In this document: in pieces, positions 26,332 to 36,752 of the stretch
Numbering within the stretch: position 1 is the first letter of the stretch
Layout of the letters: each line of letters begins with the position of its first letter
Assembly (NCBI GenBank): GCA_029213075.1
Contig: JARGPO010000008.1
Coordinates: forward strand, 1-60,703
DNA: 60,703 nucleotides
Source of the DNA: Legionellaceae bacterium
Lineage (GTDB): Bacteria; Pseudomonadota; Gammaproteobacteria; Legionellales; Legionellaceae
Direction: 5' to 3'
The notes under the pieces: generated by a model
What the model saw: only the letters and a program-made list of their open reading frames with translations
Databases searched by the model: none
Told to the model about the DNA's origin: nothing
Program-made: the position numbers and the translations under genes

Positions 26332-27576
26332 CTACTCGTTTAGTGGATCTACCTCGGCCCTCGGATCTATTTCAGCCATAATAGGTGTTGTTTGAGTCAT
26401 TATTTGGAATGGCTCTTCTTGAGGAGGGCTTTCAGTTTGAGTTTTTCTCCAAGTAAATATCAAGGCAATAAATCCTGAAATTAAGGCAAAATATATGAAC
26501 AGTCCTTTGCCACTGAATAAGTGCATAAACATTGGAGCAACAAATGGACCAAGAGTTGCGCCAATGCTGTATGAAAGAAGTAGTCCTTGAATACCCGCAA
26601 CAATATTTTTAGTATCTAGGGAGTCGCAACTATAACTGATACTAATTGGATATACAGTTGAGGTGAGACCTCCAAAAATACCAATTAGGATAATAGAAGC
26701 CACAAAGTATTTAATTGTAAGTAGCAATAGTAAGCTAGATATTATTATCAGGCCACATATGACAATAACTACAAGTCTTCTTTCAATAATGTCTGATATT
26801 TTTCCAACAGGATATTGCAAGGCCATTCCACCAAAAATCATAGCAAACATGAGAAAAGATACTGTAGATGTATCGTTGTATAAATTAAAAAATAATATAG
26901 GACAAAGAGCGTAAGTTGCACTTAAAATCATCCCAGCAAAAAAGCAGCCAAAAACTCCAGATGTGGTTTGTTTAAAAAGATCAAGAATGCTCATAGTGGA
27001 TGGTTCATCAAATTGAGGCATCGACACGTTGCTCATAGACAGTGGTATCACAGATAAAGAGCAAAGCATTGTCGCTATGCCATATAGTAATAAATCTGTT
27101 GGTGCTCCACAATTAATTAATAGTTGCCCTAAGGCTTCTGATGCATAAAAAGTTATCATATAAAAGGATAGAACCTGGCCCCTAGTTGTGTTTGTACTAT
27201 TACACAACAACCAGCTTTCGATAACAACAAAAACACCAGCTGTACTAAATCCACCTATAAAACGTAATATTAGCCAAAGTGGCATATTATAGAAAATTCC
27301 ATGGAGAAGGCTGACAACCGCCAAAGTAGACGCAAATGTCGAAAACGCTCGAATATGTCCAACCTTGGCAATAAATGATTCTATTTTAAACGAACCGCAA
27401 ACTAATCCAAGATAATATATACCAGTCATAGAACCAATTAGAAGGGGTGGCTCATGATAATGGTTCATAGTTAAGGAGAGTAACGTAATGAAAAACCCAT
27501 TGCCAAGAGCAAAGATAAATAGACTTAATAATGGGATGCTGGTTTTACGAATGACATCTAACATTGGCGGACTCAC
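26332..27576 (-). CDS. MFS transporter (YcaD-like)
   Basis: A 414-residue inner-membrane protein with about 12 helices. MTGIYYLGLVCGS and a VGKISDIIERR loop in the second half resemble the YcaD branch of the major facilitators, whose substrates are unknown. The C-terminal tail of about 35 residues is polar and acidic (ESPPQEEPFQIMTQTTP). A strong-looking sigma-70 promoter overlapped by a 16-bp palindrome lies upstream, so this exporter-like gene is probably regulated by a repressor encoded elsewhere. It converges on the arsC-like gene. Confidence 0.82.
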   Translation of the reverse strand: MSPPMLDVIRKTSIPLLSLFIFALGNGFFITLLSLTMNHYHEPPLLIGSMTGIYYLGLVCGSFKIESFIAKVGHIRAFSTFASTLAVVSLLHGIFYNMPLWLILRFIGGFSTAGVFVVIESWLLCNSTNTTRGQVLSFYMITFYASEALGQLLINCGAPTDLLLYGIATMLCSLSVIPLSMSNVSMPQFDEPSTMSILDLFKQTTSGVFGCFFAGMILSATYALCPILFFNLYNDTSTVSFLMFAMIFGGMALQYPVGKISDIIERRLVVIVICGLIIISSLLLLLTIKYFVASIILIGIFGGLTSTVYPISISYSCDSLDTKNIVAGIQGLLLSYSIGATLGPFVAPMFMHLFSGKGLFIYFALISGFIALIFTWRKTQTESPPQEEPFQIMTQTTPIMAEIDPRAEVDPLNE

Positions 27577-27643
27577 ACTATGGTTGGGTTATTTAAAGTA
27601 CTTGAAGAATAAAGATTGCGATGTTCTGGCAGTATATTTGGGG

Positions 27644-27673
27644 ATTGTATTGCATAGTGCTGAATTGTGTCAA
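27644..27673 (-). promoter_or_regulatory. Sigma-70 promoter of the MFS gene, overlapped by an operator-like palindrome
   Basis: On the minus strand TTGACA, an 18-base spacer and TACAAT lie about 68 bases before the start codon at 27576. A perfect 16-bp palindrome, ATTGTGTTGACACAAT at 27664-27679, covers the -35 box, which is the expected position for repression. Confidence 0.65.
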
Positions 27674-27763
27674 CACAATCGTGGGTATAGTCATGAGGTT
27701 TCACCTACTGAGGTAATAAGGATTTGAGTTTATTTAAAAAAATTCATGAGTGGCATGTGGGTG

Positions 27764-28012
27764 CAGGGCAAGAGCACTCAAGTCTAAATTCATGACTATT
27801 TGATCAACATCAAACAAAGAAGGTTGGGTCTTTCCCTGATGGCGCTGCCTTAAGCGGCGTCATTACCCCTTCCCCCTACTTACCCTGCTTTATACAGGGT
27901 ATCTAGCCAGATTTATTTTAAAATTTCCTGATAGTCCGAACAAGTCGGACTAAGTAGGCGGAGATAGGGGTAATGACGCCGCTTAAGTCAGCGCCATTAG
28001 ACCTAGGCCAAA
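27764..28012. mobile_element. Repeat-family element, copy 2 (right end not found)
   Basis: This fills most of the 459-base gap between 27576 and 28036. The left end reads CAGGGCAAGAGCACTCAAGT, and the first 60 bases are about 80% identical to copy 1. The core is bounded by 29-bp inverted arms with one mismatch (27841-27869 and 27967-27995). Inside are hairpins at 27881-27901 (TACCCTG/CAGGGTA) and 27932-27952 (TAGTCCGA/TCGGACTA, perfect). The core is inverted relative to copy 1, while the left module is in the same orientation. No matching right terminus or target duplication is visible. The rest of the gap (27577-27763) holds only the MFS promoter. Confidence 0.65.
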
Positions 28013-28035
28013 CTACAGCTTGTTGATTGATTTAG

Positions 28036-29907
28036 CTAGTTCTTGACAATCTTTGCTTGTTCCATTAATCCATTGATATACAGGTTATAATCCATCAAAC
28101 CATAACTTGACTCAATCTGCTGAGTAAGGCTACTAATTTGCTCCTTGTCTAAAGAGTCAATGCTGCCTGGATGTATCTGCTCTAGATATACAATAACAAA
28201 ATCACCATTAGGGAGAGAGCTTCCATATTTGTCACCAGAGGAAGATAACTCAAAAGCCAATTCATTTATGGATGGATCAACAGTATTAACATCTCTTCCA
28301 ACTTGAGTGACCTTCTGCCAACTCAGTAGATTAGAGCCATTTTTTACTATATCACGCCTTGAAAGTGCTTTCTGGTTTGACATAACTTTTTGACCATATT
28401 CTTTAGCTAAAAGCTTAGATTTCTTAACTTTTATTTTTTCAACTATTAAAGGCCGTACATCTGCTAACTCCTTAACAACAGAAGGAATATGTTTATTAAC
28501 CCGTAACACTAAAACGCTATCATTGTTTAATTGAACTGGCTCGCTATTATTACCAGACTCAAGTACCTCTTCACTAAAAGCTGCTTTAATGATCTTAGAG
28601 TTTTTTGTTATCTCAGTGTCACCACCATCTTTATTAAATAAACTAGAGTGTTCTACTGATAAATCTAGAAGCTTGCCAACCATATCCAATGAGTCTGGGG
28701 TTTGATAACTTAAATCGGCAAGCTTCTCTAATAACTCAGTATACTTTCTTTGGGTTAGCTCAATTTGCATTTGTTCTTTGATTAGGTCTTTAACTTCTGC
28801 AAAGGGCTTAATGGTCGCAGGTTTATATTCAATAAGTTTAAGAATCTCATACCCACTTCCTAGCTTAATAGGCTTTGAAACTTGGTTTGGGATAGTGAAA
28901 TTTAGTAGATGCTTATCATACTCAGAATTTCCTGCCACAATCCATGGTAAAACTCCATCTACAGAGCTTTTATCTGCTGATACTAACTTTATATTATCTG
29001 AAAACTCTCCTGGTGATTCCCGCAAATGCTCAGATAGCTTATTTGCCTGCTCTTTAACTGCCTCTAAACTTTGAAAAGTACTATCAGATGGTTTTAATAA
29101 AATGTGCGCTACGCGCCACTGCATAGGCATTAGATAGTTGTTTTTATTATCTTCGTAGTACTGAACTAATTGCTCTTCTGATAACTTAATATTGCGCTTA
29201 ATTTCATCCATGGATACACGAACATAATCTATGCTAACCATTTCTGGAGATAAATACTCTTTTTGATGTTTTTTGTAAAAAGAATTTATCTCAGCATCAG
29301 AGACTTTTACTTGAGATGTAAACTGCTCCAAAGGAATAGTTAAATAACTATAATCACGCTTTTGCATATATAGCTTAATAAATTGCTTTAGTTCAACAGG
29401 CAATGCAAATTCAGTTCCAATTAATGCAAAACGCTGTTGATTGATTAACATGCCTTGCTTTACCTCTTGCTGAAATGAATCAGGTGTATATAAGGCGCCA
29501 CTCAAAGCCTGCGTATAGCGCATCTGGGAAAAGCGACCTTTCTCTTGAAACTGCGGGATAGATACAATAGAAGTGTTTACTTGATTTTTACTCACCGAGA
29601 AACCATTGTTATTGGCGGCTTGTACACTCAAAGAGTTTACTATCATATCATTTAAAACTTGCTGTTTGAGATGAGCCTCATTCGATGTGTTTAATTGTGA
29701 TATATCTTGCAACTGAGCGTTACGACGAAAATGAAGATCAAAATCTTGCTTTGAAATCTCTTGTCCATTTACTTTAGCTTTAGCATCAGAAGAATGGCGA
29801 GATTGTAAAAAGTAATCAACACCAAATAAAGTAAAGGTAAGGCTAACTAAAATAATTATTACCCAGGCAACAACACCTTGAATCCGCTCATTTAACTTTT
29901 GCAACAT
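28036..29907 (-). CDS. ppiD: Peptidyl-prolyl isomerase PpiD (SurA-like periplasmic chaperone)
   Basis: A membrane-anchored periplasmic folding factor of about 623 residues. From the ATG at 29907 it begins MLQKLNERIQG, typical of PpiD, followed by one transmembrane anchor (VVAWVIIILVSLTFTLFGVDYF). A SurA-like N-terminal region (VNGQEISKQDFDLHFRR, LNDMIVNSLSVQAA) comes next, then a parvulin-like domain near residues 255-355 (WRVAHILLKPS...GEFSDN...GYEILKLIE). An upstream ATG nine codons earlier is less likely. Its place beyond hupB and lon is the standard gammaproteobacterial order, here with two tRNA genes inserted between. Confidence 0.93.
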   Translation of the reverse strand: MLQKLNERIQGVVAWVIIILVSLTFTLFGVDYFLQSRHSSDAKAKVNGQEISKQDFDLHFRRNAQLQDISQLNTSNEAHLKQQVLNDMIVNSLSVQAANNNGFSVSKNQVNTSIVSIPQFQEKGRFSQMRYTQALSGALYTPDSFQQEVKQGMLINQQRFALIGTEFALPVELKQFIKLYMQKRDYSYLTIPLEQFTSQVKVSDAEINSFYKKHQKEYLSPEMVSIDYVRVSMDEIKRNIKLSEEQLVQYYEDNKNNYLMPMQWRVAHILLKPSDSTFQSLEAVKEQANKLSEHLRESPGEFSDNIKLVSADKSSVDGVLPWIVAGNSEYDKHLLNFTIPNQVSKPIKLGSGYEILKLIEYKPATIKPFAEVKDLIKEQMQIELTQRKYTELLEKLADLSYQTPDSLDMVGKLLDLSVEHSSLFNKDGGDTEITKNSKIIKAAFSEEVLESGNNSEPVQLNNDSVLVLRVNKHIPSVVKELADVRPLIVEKIKVKKSKLLAKEYGQKVMSNQKALSRRDIVKNGSNLLSWQKVTQVGRDVNTVDPSINELAFELSSSGDKYGSSLPNGDFVIVYLEQIHPGSIDSLDKEQISSLTQQIESSYGLMDYNLYINGLMEQAKIVKN

Positions 29908-30057
29908 TGTAGTTATTCCATAAATGATCAACAAAAAAATAGACTGGCTGCTTTAGTAATATTAACTAAGAAAGAACTAGATAATATCTAAAGACAACAG
30001 CAATAACGAGGTAATCATACTACAAAATTTGATATTAGCATATCATCAAAATTTGAA

Positions 30058-30086
30058 ATTAAAAAAAATGCGCCCTAAGGCGCATT
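30058..30086 (-). terminator. Intrinsic terminator of the hupB-tRNA transcript
   Basis: On the minus strand AATGCGCC-TTAG-GGCGCATT is a perfect 8-bp stem followed by eight or more T, just past tRNA-Asp. It separates the tRNA genes from ppiD. Confidence 0.85.
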
Positions 30087-30091
30087 CGATA

Positions 30092-30168
30092 TGGCGGAGT
30101 GGACGGGATTCGAACCCGCGACCCCCGGCGTGACAGGCCGGTATTCTAACCAACTGAACTACCACTCC
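30092..30168 (-). tRNA. tRNA-Asp (GTC)
   Basis: Cloverleaf on the minus strand: acceptor GGAGTGG/CCACTCC, anticodon loop CTGTCAC, T-arm GGTTCGAATCC, encoded CCA. 77 bases. Confidence 0.97.
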
Positions 30169-30172
30169 AAAA

Positions 30173-30248
30173 TGGTGGGTGCTGCAGGGATCGAACCTGC
30201 GACCCTCGCCTTGTAAGGGCGATGCTCTCCCAGCTGAGCTAAGCACCC
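30173..30248 (-). tRNA. tRNA-Val (TAC)
   Basis: Cloverleaf on the minus strand: acceptor GGGTGCT/AGCACCC, anticodon TAC in CTTACAA, T-loop GGTTCGATCC, encoded CCA. 76 bases. It starts seven bases after the hupB stop and four bases before tRNA-Asp, so all three are probably processed from one transcript. Confidence 0.97.
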
Positions 30249-30255
30249 AGGATTA

Positions 30256-30534
30256 TTAATTATCCTGAACTGATTCTTTTAAAGTTTTTCCAGCTTTGAA
30301 TTTTGCAACTCTAGCTGCTTGTATATTTATTGTTTGTCCAGTCTGAGGATTGCGCCCTACTCTTGCTGAACGAACTGATGTTGAAAAAGAGCCAAATCCT
30401 GGTAAAACTACTTGGTCTCCATTTTTCAGAACATCTGTAATTGTCTGTGTAAAAACCTCTAGCACTTTACCTGCAGAAACCTTAGTAATACCAGCGCCAT
30501 CTGCAATTGCATCGATTAGTTCACTCTTATTCAT
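30256..30534 (-). CDS. hupB: DNA-binding protein HU (HU-beta type)
   Basis: A 92-residue histone-like nucleoid protein that bends DNA as a dimer. MNKSELIDAIADGAGI opens the helical dimerisation half. GFGSFSTSVRSARVGRNPQTG is the DNA-binding arm with the conserved GRNPxTG, and AARVAKFKAGKTLKESV closes the fold. AAGGGG lies just before the ATG. It has its own promoter and leader in the 240-base gap after lon, and two tRNA genes follow within a few bases. Confidence 0.97.
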   Translation of the reverse strand: MNKSELIDAIADGAGITKVSAGKVLEVFTQTITDVLKNGDQVVLPGFGSFSTSVRSARVGRNPQTGQTINIQAARVAKFKAGKTLKESVQDN

Positions 30535-30606
30535 TTTATCCCCTTTGTGTAGTTAGTCATCCGTTATTATTCTTAAATCTAGTTCAAAATTCAATTTAAT
30601 GTGTTT

Positions 30607-30630
30607 GGTGATTTTAATACTACAATCACC
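30607..30630. promoter_or_regulatory. Hairpin in the hupB leader
   Basis: GGTGATT and AATCACC form a perfect 7-bp stem around a 10-base loop, about 73 bases upstream of the hupB start and inside its predicted 5' leader. Possible RNA-level control site. Confidence 0.35.
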
Positions 30631-30656
30631 AGCCACTCTACATCAAGCTTGAATTT

Positions 30657-30685
30657 ATTAAACCAGATATTACCTACCTCGTCAA
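30657..30685 (-). promoter_or_regulatory. Sigma-70 promoter for hupB
   Basis: On the minus strand TTGACG, a 17-base spacer and TTTAAT, about 123 bases before the hupB ATG. This implies a leader of about 115 bases. Confidence 0.6.
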
Positions 30686-30774
30686 ACTAAATTTAAGTAG
30701 TAACTCAATGTCATCACTACGGCACGGACGAGAATATACGCTGTATTTAGCAGCATGTAAATCCTTTTTTACAA

Positions 30775-33177
30775 TTATTTTGACTTTTTTTGCGATTTCT
30801 TCGAAATAGACCCTTTTTGAGCGTCTTGCAATGCAAAATCTAGTACCTCATCAATAGTATGAACTGGATGAATCTCAAGTTTCTTCAAAACATTTTGTGG
30901 AATATCAACCAAATCCTTTTTATTTTCATCAGGAATTATGACATGTTTTATACCACCACGATGCGCAGCAAGAAGCTTTTCCTTTAATCCACCAATAGGC
31001 AATACTAACCCTCGTAACGTAATCTCACCAGTCATAGCCAAATCAGCTCTAACAGGCCTTTGTGTAACGATTGAAACAAGAGCTGTACACATTCCAATAC
31101 CGGCGCTAGGACCATCTTTTGGTGTGGCTCCTTCTGGAACATGCACATGAAAATCATGATTATCAAAAAAGTCATCTTTTATATCAAGATCTTTAGTCCG
31201 ACCTCTCACAACCGTCATTGCAGCATGTATAGACTCTTGCATGACATCACCAAGCTGCCCTGTATGGAGGGTTTTACCCTTTCCGGGCATCATGGATGCT
31301 TCTATTGTTAATAACTCACCACCAACACTAGTCCAAGCAAGCCCTGTAACTTGACCTACTTGATCAACTGTCTCAGCAAGTCCATAGCGATACTTTTTAA
31401 CACCTAAAAATTTACCTATATTTCTAGCTGTTACACTAACCTTGGTTAAAGCTTTATCTGTTAGAATCTCTTTTACTACTTTACGACAAACATGCGCTAG
31501 GTCCCGCTCTAAACTTCTAACTCCCGCTTCACGAGTGAAATAGCGGATAATTTCGTGAATAGCACCATCTGCAAATTGAATCTCATCCTCTTTTAGTCCA
31601 TTTAATTTCTTTTGCTTTGGTACTAGGTATTTTTTAGCAATATGAACTTTTTCATCTTCTGTGTAACCAGCAAGACGAATAATCTCCATTCTATCTAATA
31701 AAGGAGCGGGGATTTCAAGTGAATTTGCAGTAGCAATAAACATAACATCGCTTAAATCATAATCCACTTCTAAATAATGATCGCTAAATGTATGGTTTTG
31801 TTCAGGATCAAGGACCTCTAAAAGTGCTGATGCAGGGTCTCCACGAAAATCCATAGCCATTTTATCTACTTCATCAAGCATAATAAGAGGATTTTTAACT
31901 CCGGCCTTACATAGCTTTTGAATAATCTTACCAGGCATTGAACCAATATAGGTTCTTCTGTGACCGCGAATCTCAGCCTCATCACGCACACCACCTAGGG
32001 CGATACGAATGAATGTTCTACCTGTTGCATTTGCAATAGATTGGCCAAGAGATGTTTTACCAACACCCGGAGGACCAACTAAGCATATAATTGGACCTTT
32101 CAAACGTTTAACTCTCTGTTGTACAGCTAAATATTCAATTATTCGTTCTTTTACTTTTTCTAAACCAAAATGATCTTTATCTAAAAGTTTCTCAGCTTTA
32201 GTTAAATCAAATTGTATTTTATTACGTTTTTTCCAAGGTACACTTAACATCCAATCTAAATAACTACGTATAACCGTAGCTTCAGCAGACATCGGCGGCA
32301 TAAGTTTTAGCTTTTTGAGTTCAGATGTAGCTTTCTCAAGAGCGTCTTTTGGCATACCTGATTTGTTAATAGAAGCCTCAAGCTGATCAATCTCACTGCC
32401 CTCTTCACCTATTTCACCAAGCTCTTTTTGTATTGCTTTTACTTGTTCGTTGAGATAATACTCACGTTGACTTTTTTCCATCTGGCGCTTAACACGGCCA
32501 CGCACTCTCTTTTCAACTTGCAAAAGATCAATTTCACTTTCCAACGCTGCCATGAGCCTTTCAAGACGTACTCCAATATCTAGAGTTTCAAGCAGTTCTT
32601 GTTTGTCTTCTACTTTAAGATTTAAATGTGCGGAAATTGTATCTGTTAATCTGCCCGGCTCATCTATGCCTGCTAGAGAAGCTAAGACTTCTGGTGGAAT
32701 TTTTTTGTTTAGTTTAATATATTGTTCAAATTGAGACATTAACGAGCGAACCATTATTTGAACTTCTTTATCCTTAAACTTTGTACTAACTTCTTCTACT
32801 GGTTCAACAGAAGCTGTTATATATGCGTCCTCTTCTTGATTAAGATAAGAAAGCACTTTGACTCGTTGCTCACCTTCAACTAATACCTTTACAGTACCAT
32901 CAGGAAGTTTCAAAAGTTGTAGCAAACTTGATGAGGTTCCGTATTCAAATAAGTTTTCAGGAGTTGGATCATCGTCAGATGATTTACGTTGAGCTATTAA
33001 GACTACTCTTTTATTTTGAAGCATCGCGGCTTCAAGAGCTTTAATTGACTTATCCCTACCTACAAACAACGGAATAACCATATACGGGTATACCACTACG
33101 TCCCTCAGTGGTAATACCGGTAAATTAGATAAATCAATAACAAGATCTTCGGATGGTAATTCAGTTTCAACTGACAT
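30775..33177 (-). CDS. lon: ATP-dependent protease Lon
   Basis: An 800-residue cytosolic AAA+ serine protease that degrades misfolded and regulatory proteins. The LON N-domain starts with [20 protein letters not shown]. Walker A is [12 protein letters not shown] near 367 and Walker B contains [10 protein letters not shown]. The catalytic dyad is Ser691 (PKDGPSAG) and Lys734 ([10 protein letters not shown]), with the 43-residue spacing of E. coli Lon. The C-terminus is a short Lys/Ser-rich tail. GAGGGG precedes the ATG. It lies 11 bases after clpX and is probably co-transcribed with it. Confidence 0.98.
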   Translation of the reverse strand: MSVETELPSEDLVIDLSNLPVLPLRDVVVYPYMVIPLFVGRDKSIKALEAAMLQNKRVVLIAQRKSSDDDPTPENLFEYGTSSSLLQLLKLPDGTVKVLVEGEQRVKVLSYLNQEEDAYITASVEPVEEVSTKFKDKEVQIMVRSLMSQFEQYIKLNKKIPPEVLASLAGIDEPGRLTDTISAHLNLKVEDKQELLETLDIGVRLERLMAALESEIDLLQVEKRVRGRVKRQMEKSQREYYLNEQVKAIQKELGEIGEEGSEIDQLEASINKSGMPKDALEKATSELKKLKLMPPMSAEATVIRSYLDWMLSVPWKKRNKIQFDLTKAEKLLDKDHFGLEKVKERIIEYLAVQQRVKRLKGPIICLVGPPGVGKTSLGQSIANATGRTFIRIALGGVRDEAEIRGHRRTYIGSMPGKIIQKLCKAGVKNPLIMLDEVDKMAMDFRGDPASALLEVLDPEQNHTFSDHYLEVDYDLSDVMFIATANSLEIPAPLLDRMEIIRLAGYTEDEKVHIAKKYLVPKQKKLNGLKEDEIQFADGAIHEIIRYFTREAGVRSLERDLAHVCRKVVKEILTDKALTKVSVTARNIGKFLGVKKYRYGLAETVDQVGQVTGLAWTSVGGELLTIEASMMPGKGKTLHTGQLGDVMQESIHAAMTVVRGRTKDLDIKDDFFDNHDFHVHVPEGATPKDGPSAGIGMCTALVSIVTQRPVRADLAMTGEITLRGLVLPIGGLKEKLLAAHRGGIKHVIIPDENKKDLVDIPQNVLKKLEIHPVHTIDEVLDFALQDAQKGSISKKSQKKSK

Positions 33178-33188
33178 AATATCCCCTC

Positions 33189-34463
33189 TTATTCAGCATC
33201 ACCACTAGCTAGTGATTTCAATTCTTCTTTTTCTTCGTAGACTAAGATTGGTTGACCAGAGTTTATTACAACATTTTCGTCAACAACTACTTCTTTTATG
33301 TTATCCATAGACGGAAGCTCATACATTGTATCTAGCAAAATGTTCTCAAGCGTTGCCCGTAAACCTCGAGCTCCAATTTTTCTAGCAATAGCCTTTTTAG
33401 CAATACTATGTAATGCTTCTTCCTTAAATACTAGCTCTGCATTTTCCATTTTAAATAAAGCTTGAAATTGCTTCACTAAGGCATTCTTTGGTTTTGTTAG
33501 AATATCTACCAAAGCCTCTTCATCTAGTTCATGAAGAGTTGTAACAACTGGTAGTCGACCAACAAACTCAGGAATTAAGCCGTATTTAACTAAATCATCT
33601 GGTTCAAGCTGCTCTAGAGCTTTCTCTGTATCGTTACTATCTTTTTTATTTATTGATGCAGAAAAGCCAATGCCAGATTTATCATTACGTTGCTTAATAA
33701 TAGAATCTAAACCAGAAAATGCCCCACCGCAAATAAATAACACATTTGATGTATCAACTTGTAGAAACTCTTGTTGTGGATGTTTTCTGCCACCCTGTGG
33801 CGGAACTGAAGCAACAGTGCCCTCAATAAGTTTCAAAAGTGCTTGCTGAACTCCTTCTCCAGATACATCTCTTGTAATTGAAGGATTATCAGATTTTCGT
33901 GTAATCTTATCTATTTCATCAATATAGACTATACCTTGTTGAGCTTTGCTTACATCATAGTCACATTTCTGTAACAGCTTCTGAATTATATTCTCAACAT
34001 CTTCACCAACATAACCAGCTTCTGTTAGCGTAGTTGCATCAGCGATTGCAAAAGGTACATTCAGTAGTCTTGCAAGAGTTTGAGCTAGCAATGTTTTACC
34101 ACTACCTGTTGGACCAATTAATAGAATATTACTTTTACCAAGCTCAACATCATCCTCTGTTTGACGATGCATTCTTTTATAATGATTATAAACAGCAACA
34201 GCTAAAACTTTCTTAGCATGAACCTGACCAATAACGTACTCATCAAGTATAGTTGCAATTTCTTTGGGTTTTGGTAAGTGAATCTCAGATTCTTCTGGTG
34301 AGCTATTAGACTCTTCTTTTATAATATCATTACATAAATCAATGCATTCATCACATACAAAAACTGATGGACCAGCTATTAATTTCTTTACTTCATTTTG
34401 GCTTTTGCCACAAAAAGAGCAATATAACATTTTCTTACTTTTGCTATCGCTTGTTTTTCCCAT
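33189..34463 (-). CDS. clpX: ATP-dependent protease ATPase subunit ClpX
   Basis: An AAA+ unfoldase of about 424 residues that feeds substrates to ClpP. The N-terminal zinc-binding domain has two CxxC pairs (LYCSFCGK and [10 protein letters not shown]). Walker A is [12 protein letters not shown], Walker B is VYIDEIDKI, and the IGF loop that docks to ClpP is visible as SGIGFSA. The C-terminal part contains [11 protein letters not shown] start at the ATG at 34463 because AGGGG lies eight bases upstream; a longer frame begins at 34487. It is separated from clpP by a 240-base gap with a large hairpin, unlike the tight clpPX spacing usual elsewhere. Confidence 0.98.
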   Translation of the reverse strand: MGKTSDSKSKKMLYCSFCGKSQNEVKKLIAGPSVFVCDECIDLCNDIIKEESNSSPEESEIHLPKPKEIATILDEYVIGQVHAKKVLAVAVYNHYKRMHRQTEDDVELGKSNILLIGPTGSGKTLLAQTLARLLNVPFAIADATTLTEAGYVGEDVENIIQKLLQKCDYDVSKAQQGIVYIDEIDKITRKSDNPSITRDVSGEGVQQALLKLIEGTVASVPPQGGRKHPQQEFLQVDTSNVLFICGGAFSGLDSIIKQRNDKSGIGFSASINKKDSNDTEKALEQLEPDDLVKYGLIPEFVGRLPVVTTLHELDEEALVDILTKPKNALVKQFQALFKMENAELVFKEEALHSIAKKAIARKIGARGLRATLENILLDTMYELPSMDNIKEVVVDENVVINSGQPILVYEEKEELKSLASGDAE

Positions 34464-34573
34464 CCGTACACCCCTTTTCACTAGCAAGTGAATAAATCTA
34501 AGTTACAATACTCTATATATGTGGATTAATTTCAAAGATACAACTCATAATTACATATTTATTTTTTTAACCA

Positions 34574-34636
34574 TTAAAACTCGAGATATCGATTAACATA
34601 TTATATATTAGTTAATCTTTATAACTCGAGTTTTAA
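34574..34636. promoter_or_regulatory. Large palindromic hairpin between clpP and clpX
   Basis: TTAAAACTCGAG (34574-34585) and CTCGAGTTTTAA (34625-34636) are perfect 12-bp arms. Inside them GATTAAC (34591-34597) pairs with GTTAATC (34611-34617). No strong T run follows on the minus strand, so it looks more like an attenuator, processing site or protein-binding site than a full terminator. Confidence 0.55.
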
Positions 34637-34704
34637 GTTGGCTGTTCTTATAAGTCTAGCAGACTCTATATTTCACTATGAGGTAAAAAGGTTGTTTAAA
34701 ATAA

Positions 34705-35325
34705 TCAGTCACGCTCATTAAAAACTTTGTCGATTAAACCATACTCAAGTGCTTGATCTGCGCTCATAAAGTTATCACGCTCAGTATCTAGCATGATTTG
34801 CTCTGATGTTTTTTTAGTATGCTTAGCCATAATCTGATTTAAAGTTTCACGTACCTTAAGTGTTTCACGAGCGTGAATTTCTATGTCTGTGGCTTGTCCT
34901 CTATATCCACCTAGTGGCTGATGAATCATGACTCTAGCATTTGGTAGACAAAGTCTTTTTCCTTCAGCACCAGCACAAAGTAACAATGCAGCAGCACTAG
35001 CAGCCTGACCAACACAAAGAGTGCTAACATCTGGCTTAATGAACTGCATGGTGTCATAGATTGCAAGTCCTGCAGTAACCACACCACCAGGAGAATTTAT
35101 ATAAATAGAAATATCTTTTTCAGGATTTTCAGACTCTAAAAACAGTAATTGAGCCACGACCAAATTGGCCATGTGATCTTCAACTTCTCCCAGCAGAAAA
35201 ATAATTCTTTCTTTTAAAAGACGAGAATAAATGTCATATGAGCGCTCCCCTCTTGAGGTTTGCTCAATGACCATCGGCACTAAGCCGCTAACATTACTTA
35301 TTGGGTTATTTGCATCCATTGCCAT
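34705..35325 (-). CDS. clpP: ATP-dependent Clp protease proteolytic subunit ClpP
   Basis: A 206-residue serine protease subunit forming the tetradecameric barrel. Catalytic Ser110 lies in [10 protein letters not shown], His135 in MIHQPLGG, and the Asp in the segment [30 protein letters not shown] is the classical N-terminus after a short propeptide. GGAGC precedes the ATG. It starts three bases after the tig stop, so tig and clpP form one transcript, as in most gammaproteobacteria. Confidence 0.98.
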   Translation of the reverse strand: MAMDANNPISNVSGLVPMVIEQTSRGERSYDIYSRLLKERIIFLLGEVEDHMANLVVAQLLFLESENPEKDISIYINSPGGVVTAGLAIYDTMQFIKPDVSTLCVGQAASAAALLLCAGAEGKRLCLPNARVMIHQPLGGYRGQATDIEIHARETLKVRETLNQIMAKHTKKTSEQIMLDTERDNFMSADQALEYGLIDKVFNERD

Positions 35326-35328
35326 AGA

Positions 35329-36660
35329 TCAAGCTCCTTTAGCTTCTTCTTCTGTTTTGGGATTAACAATTTCTTGATAATCTAATACACTTTGAACAAT
35401 GCTAGCACTTCCAACAATTTTATCTGCTACCATTTCTTCCATAACCAAGCCTTCTACTTCTTCTAAGCGCTGTTTATTGCTTCGATACCAAGTATGAACT
35501 TCTTCAGGATGTTCATAAGCACTAGCCAACTTCTCAATCATAGCATCTACACGAGCAGTATCAACCGTAATTTCATGTATTTTAACATATTCTGAGAATA
35601 ACAAGCCTAATTTAACTCTTCTTTGAGCTTGCTCTTCAAACATTTCTCTTGGAAAGTCTGGAATTTGCTCATCATCAGAATGTTCATTACCAAATACTTT
35701 ATGGTACATTTCATGTTTCAAGTGCTCAATCTCTTTGTCAATTAAAGATGATGGAAGTTCAAAACTATGCTTTTCTAGGATAGCATCAAATATTGCTTCA
35801 CGATTTTTGGAGCTAACTCGTCTATCGAGCTCCCGTGTCATATTGTCTTTAATATCTTTTCTTAAAGCTTCCATTCCACCTTTAGAAACATTAAATTTTT
35901 CTGCAAAACTATCGTCTAGTTCGGGAAGATCACCTGTCATAACTTTTTTGACAGTTATTTTAAAAGTTGCATCCTTACCAGCTAGATCAGGGTGATTGTA
36001 TTCTTCTGGGAAAGTTACTTTAATTTCGGTCTCTTTGTTGATTTTTGCGCCTTTAATACCATCTTCAAATCCAGGAATCATTGATCCTGAACCAAGAACC
36101 AATTCAAAGTCTTCACCTTTTCCGCCTTCAAAAGCAACACCATCTACAAATCCTTCGAAATCAATAACTACTTTATCATCCGTATCAGCGTCTTTTTCTA
36201 CTTCACTCCAAACTTTATGTTGTTCACGCAGACCATCGACCATTTTATCAATATCAGCGTCTTTAACTTCAGAGGAGACAATCTCAACTTCCTCACCATC
36301 TAATTCACTAATCTCAATAGATGGAAACACTTCAAATATTGCTGAATAAGTTAAATCGTTGCCAGCAACGTATTCATCAGGCTCAATGCTAGGCGTATTT
36401 GCAGGAATAAGGTTTTGTTCTGCAAGTGATTCGTATAATGTGGATTGAATTAATTCTTTCATAACCTCATAACGAACACTTTCTGAGTAGCGTTTTTTTA
36501 CTTCACTAAAAGGCACTTTACCTGGACGGAAACCATCAATTTTAACCTTACCAACCATTCCCTTTAGTCTGGTTTGTATTTCTTCTTCCATTTTTGCTGC
36601 TGGAACTGAAATTGTGATTTTACGTTCCAAACCGTCTAAGGTTTCTACTGAAACTGCCAT
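35329..36660 (-). CDS. tig: Trigger factor (ribosome-associated chaperone and prolyl isomerase)
   Basis: A 443-residue chaperone at the ribosome exit tunnel. The ribosome-binding signature GFRPGKVP lies near residue 44. The FKBP-type isomerase domain spans about 150-245 ([36 protein letters not shown]), and a long helical C-terminal domain follows. GAGGTGC is well placed before the ATG. It is the first protein gene after the four-tRNA cluster and heads tig-clpP-(clpX-lon). Confidence 0.97.
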   Translation of the reverse strand: MAVSVETLDGLERKITISVPAAKMEEEIQTRLKGMVGKVKIDGFRPGKVPFSEVKKRYSESVRYEVMKELIQSTLYESLAEQNLIPANTPSIEPDEYVAGNDLTYSAIFEVFPSIEISELDGEEVEIVSSEVKDADIDKMVDGLREQHKVWSEVEKDADTDDKVVIDFEGFVDGVAFEGGKGEDFELVLGSGSMIPGFEDGIKGAKINKETEIKVTFPEEYNHPDLAGKDATFKITVKKVMTGDLPELDDSFAEKFNVSKGGMEALRKDIKDNMTRELDRRVSSKNREAIFDAILEKHSFELPSSLIDKEIEHLKHEMYHKVFGNEHSDDEQIPDFPREMFEEQAQRRVKLGLLFSEYVKIHEITVDTARVDAMIEKLASAYEHPEEVHTWYRSNKQRLEEVEGLVMEEMVADKIVGSASIVQSVLDYQEIVNPKTEEEAKGA

Positions 36661-36752
36661 CTATGCACCTCGTAATGTTTTTGATTTGATAAATATAGAT
36701 GTGGTAACGCTATGTTTGATGTTAATAACAAATACCGACACCATCTTTGAAA

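Noticed and set aside
30046-30246. 66-residue frame on the minus strand
   Set aside because: It runs straight through tRNA-Asp and tRNA-Val.
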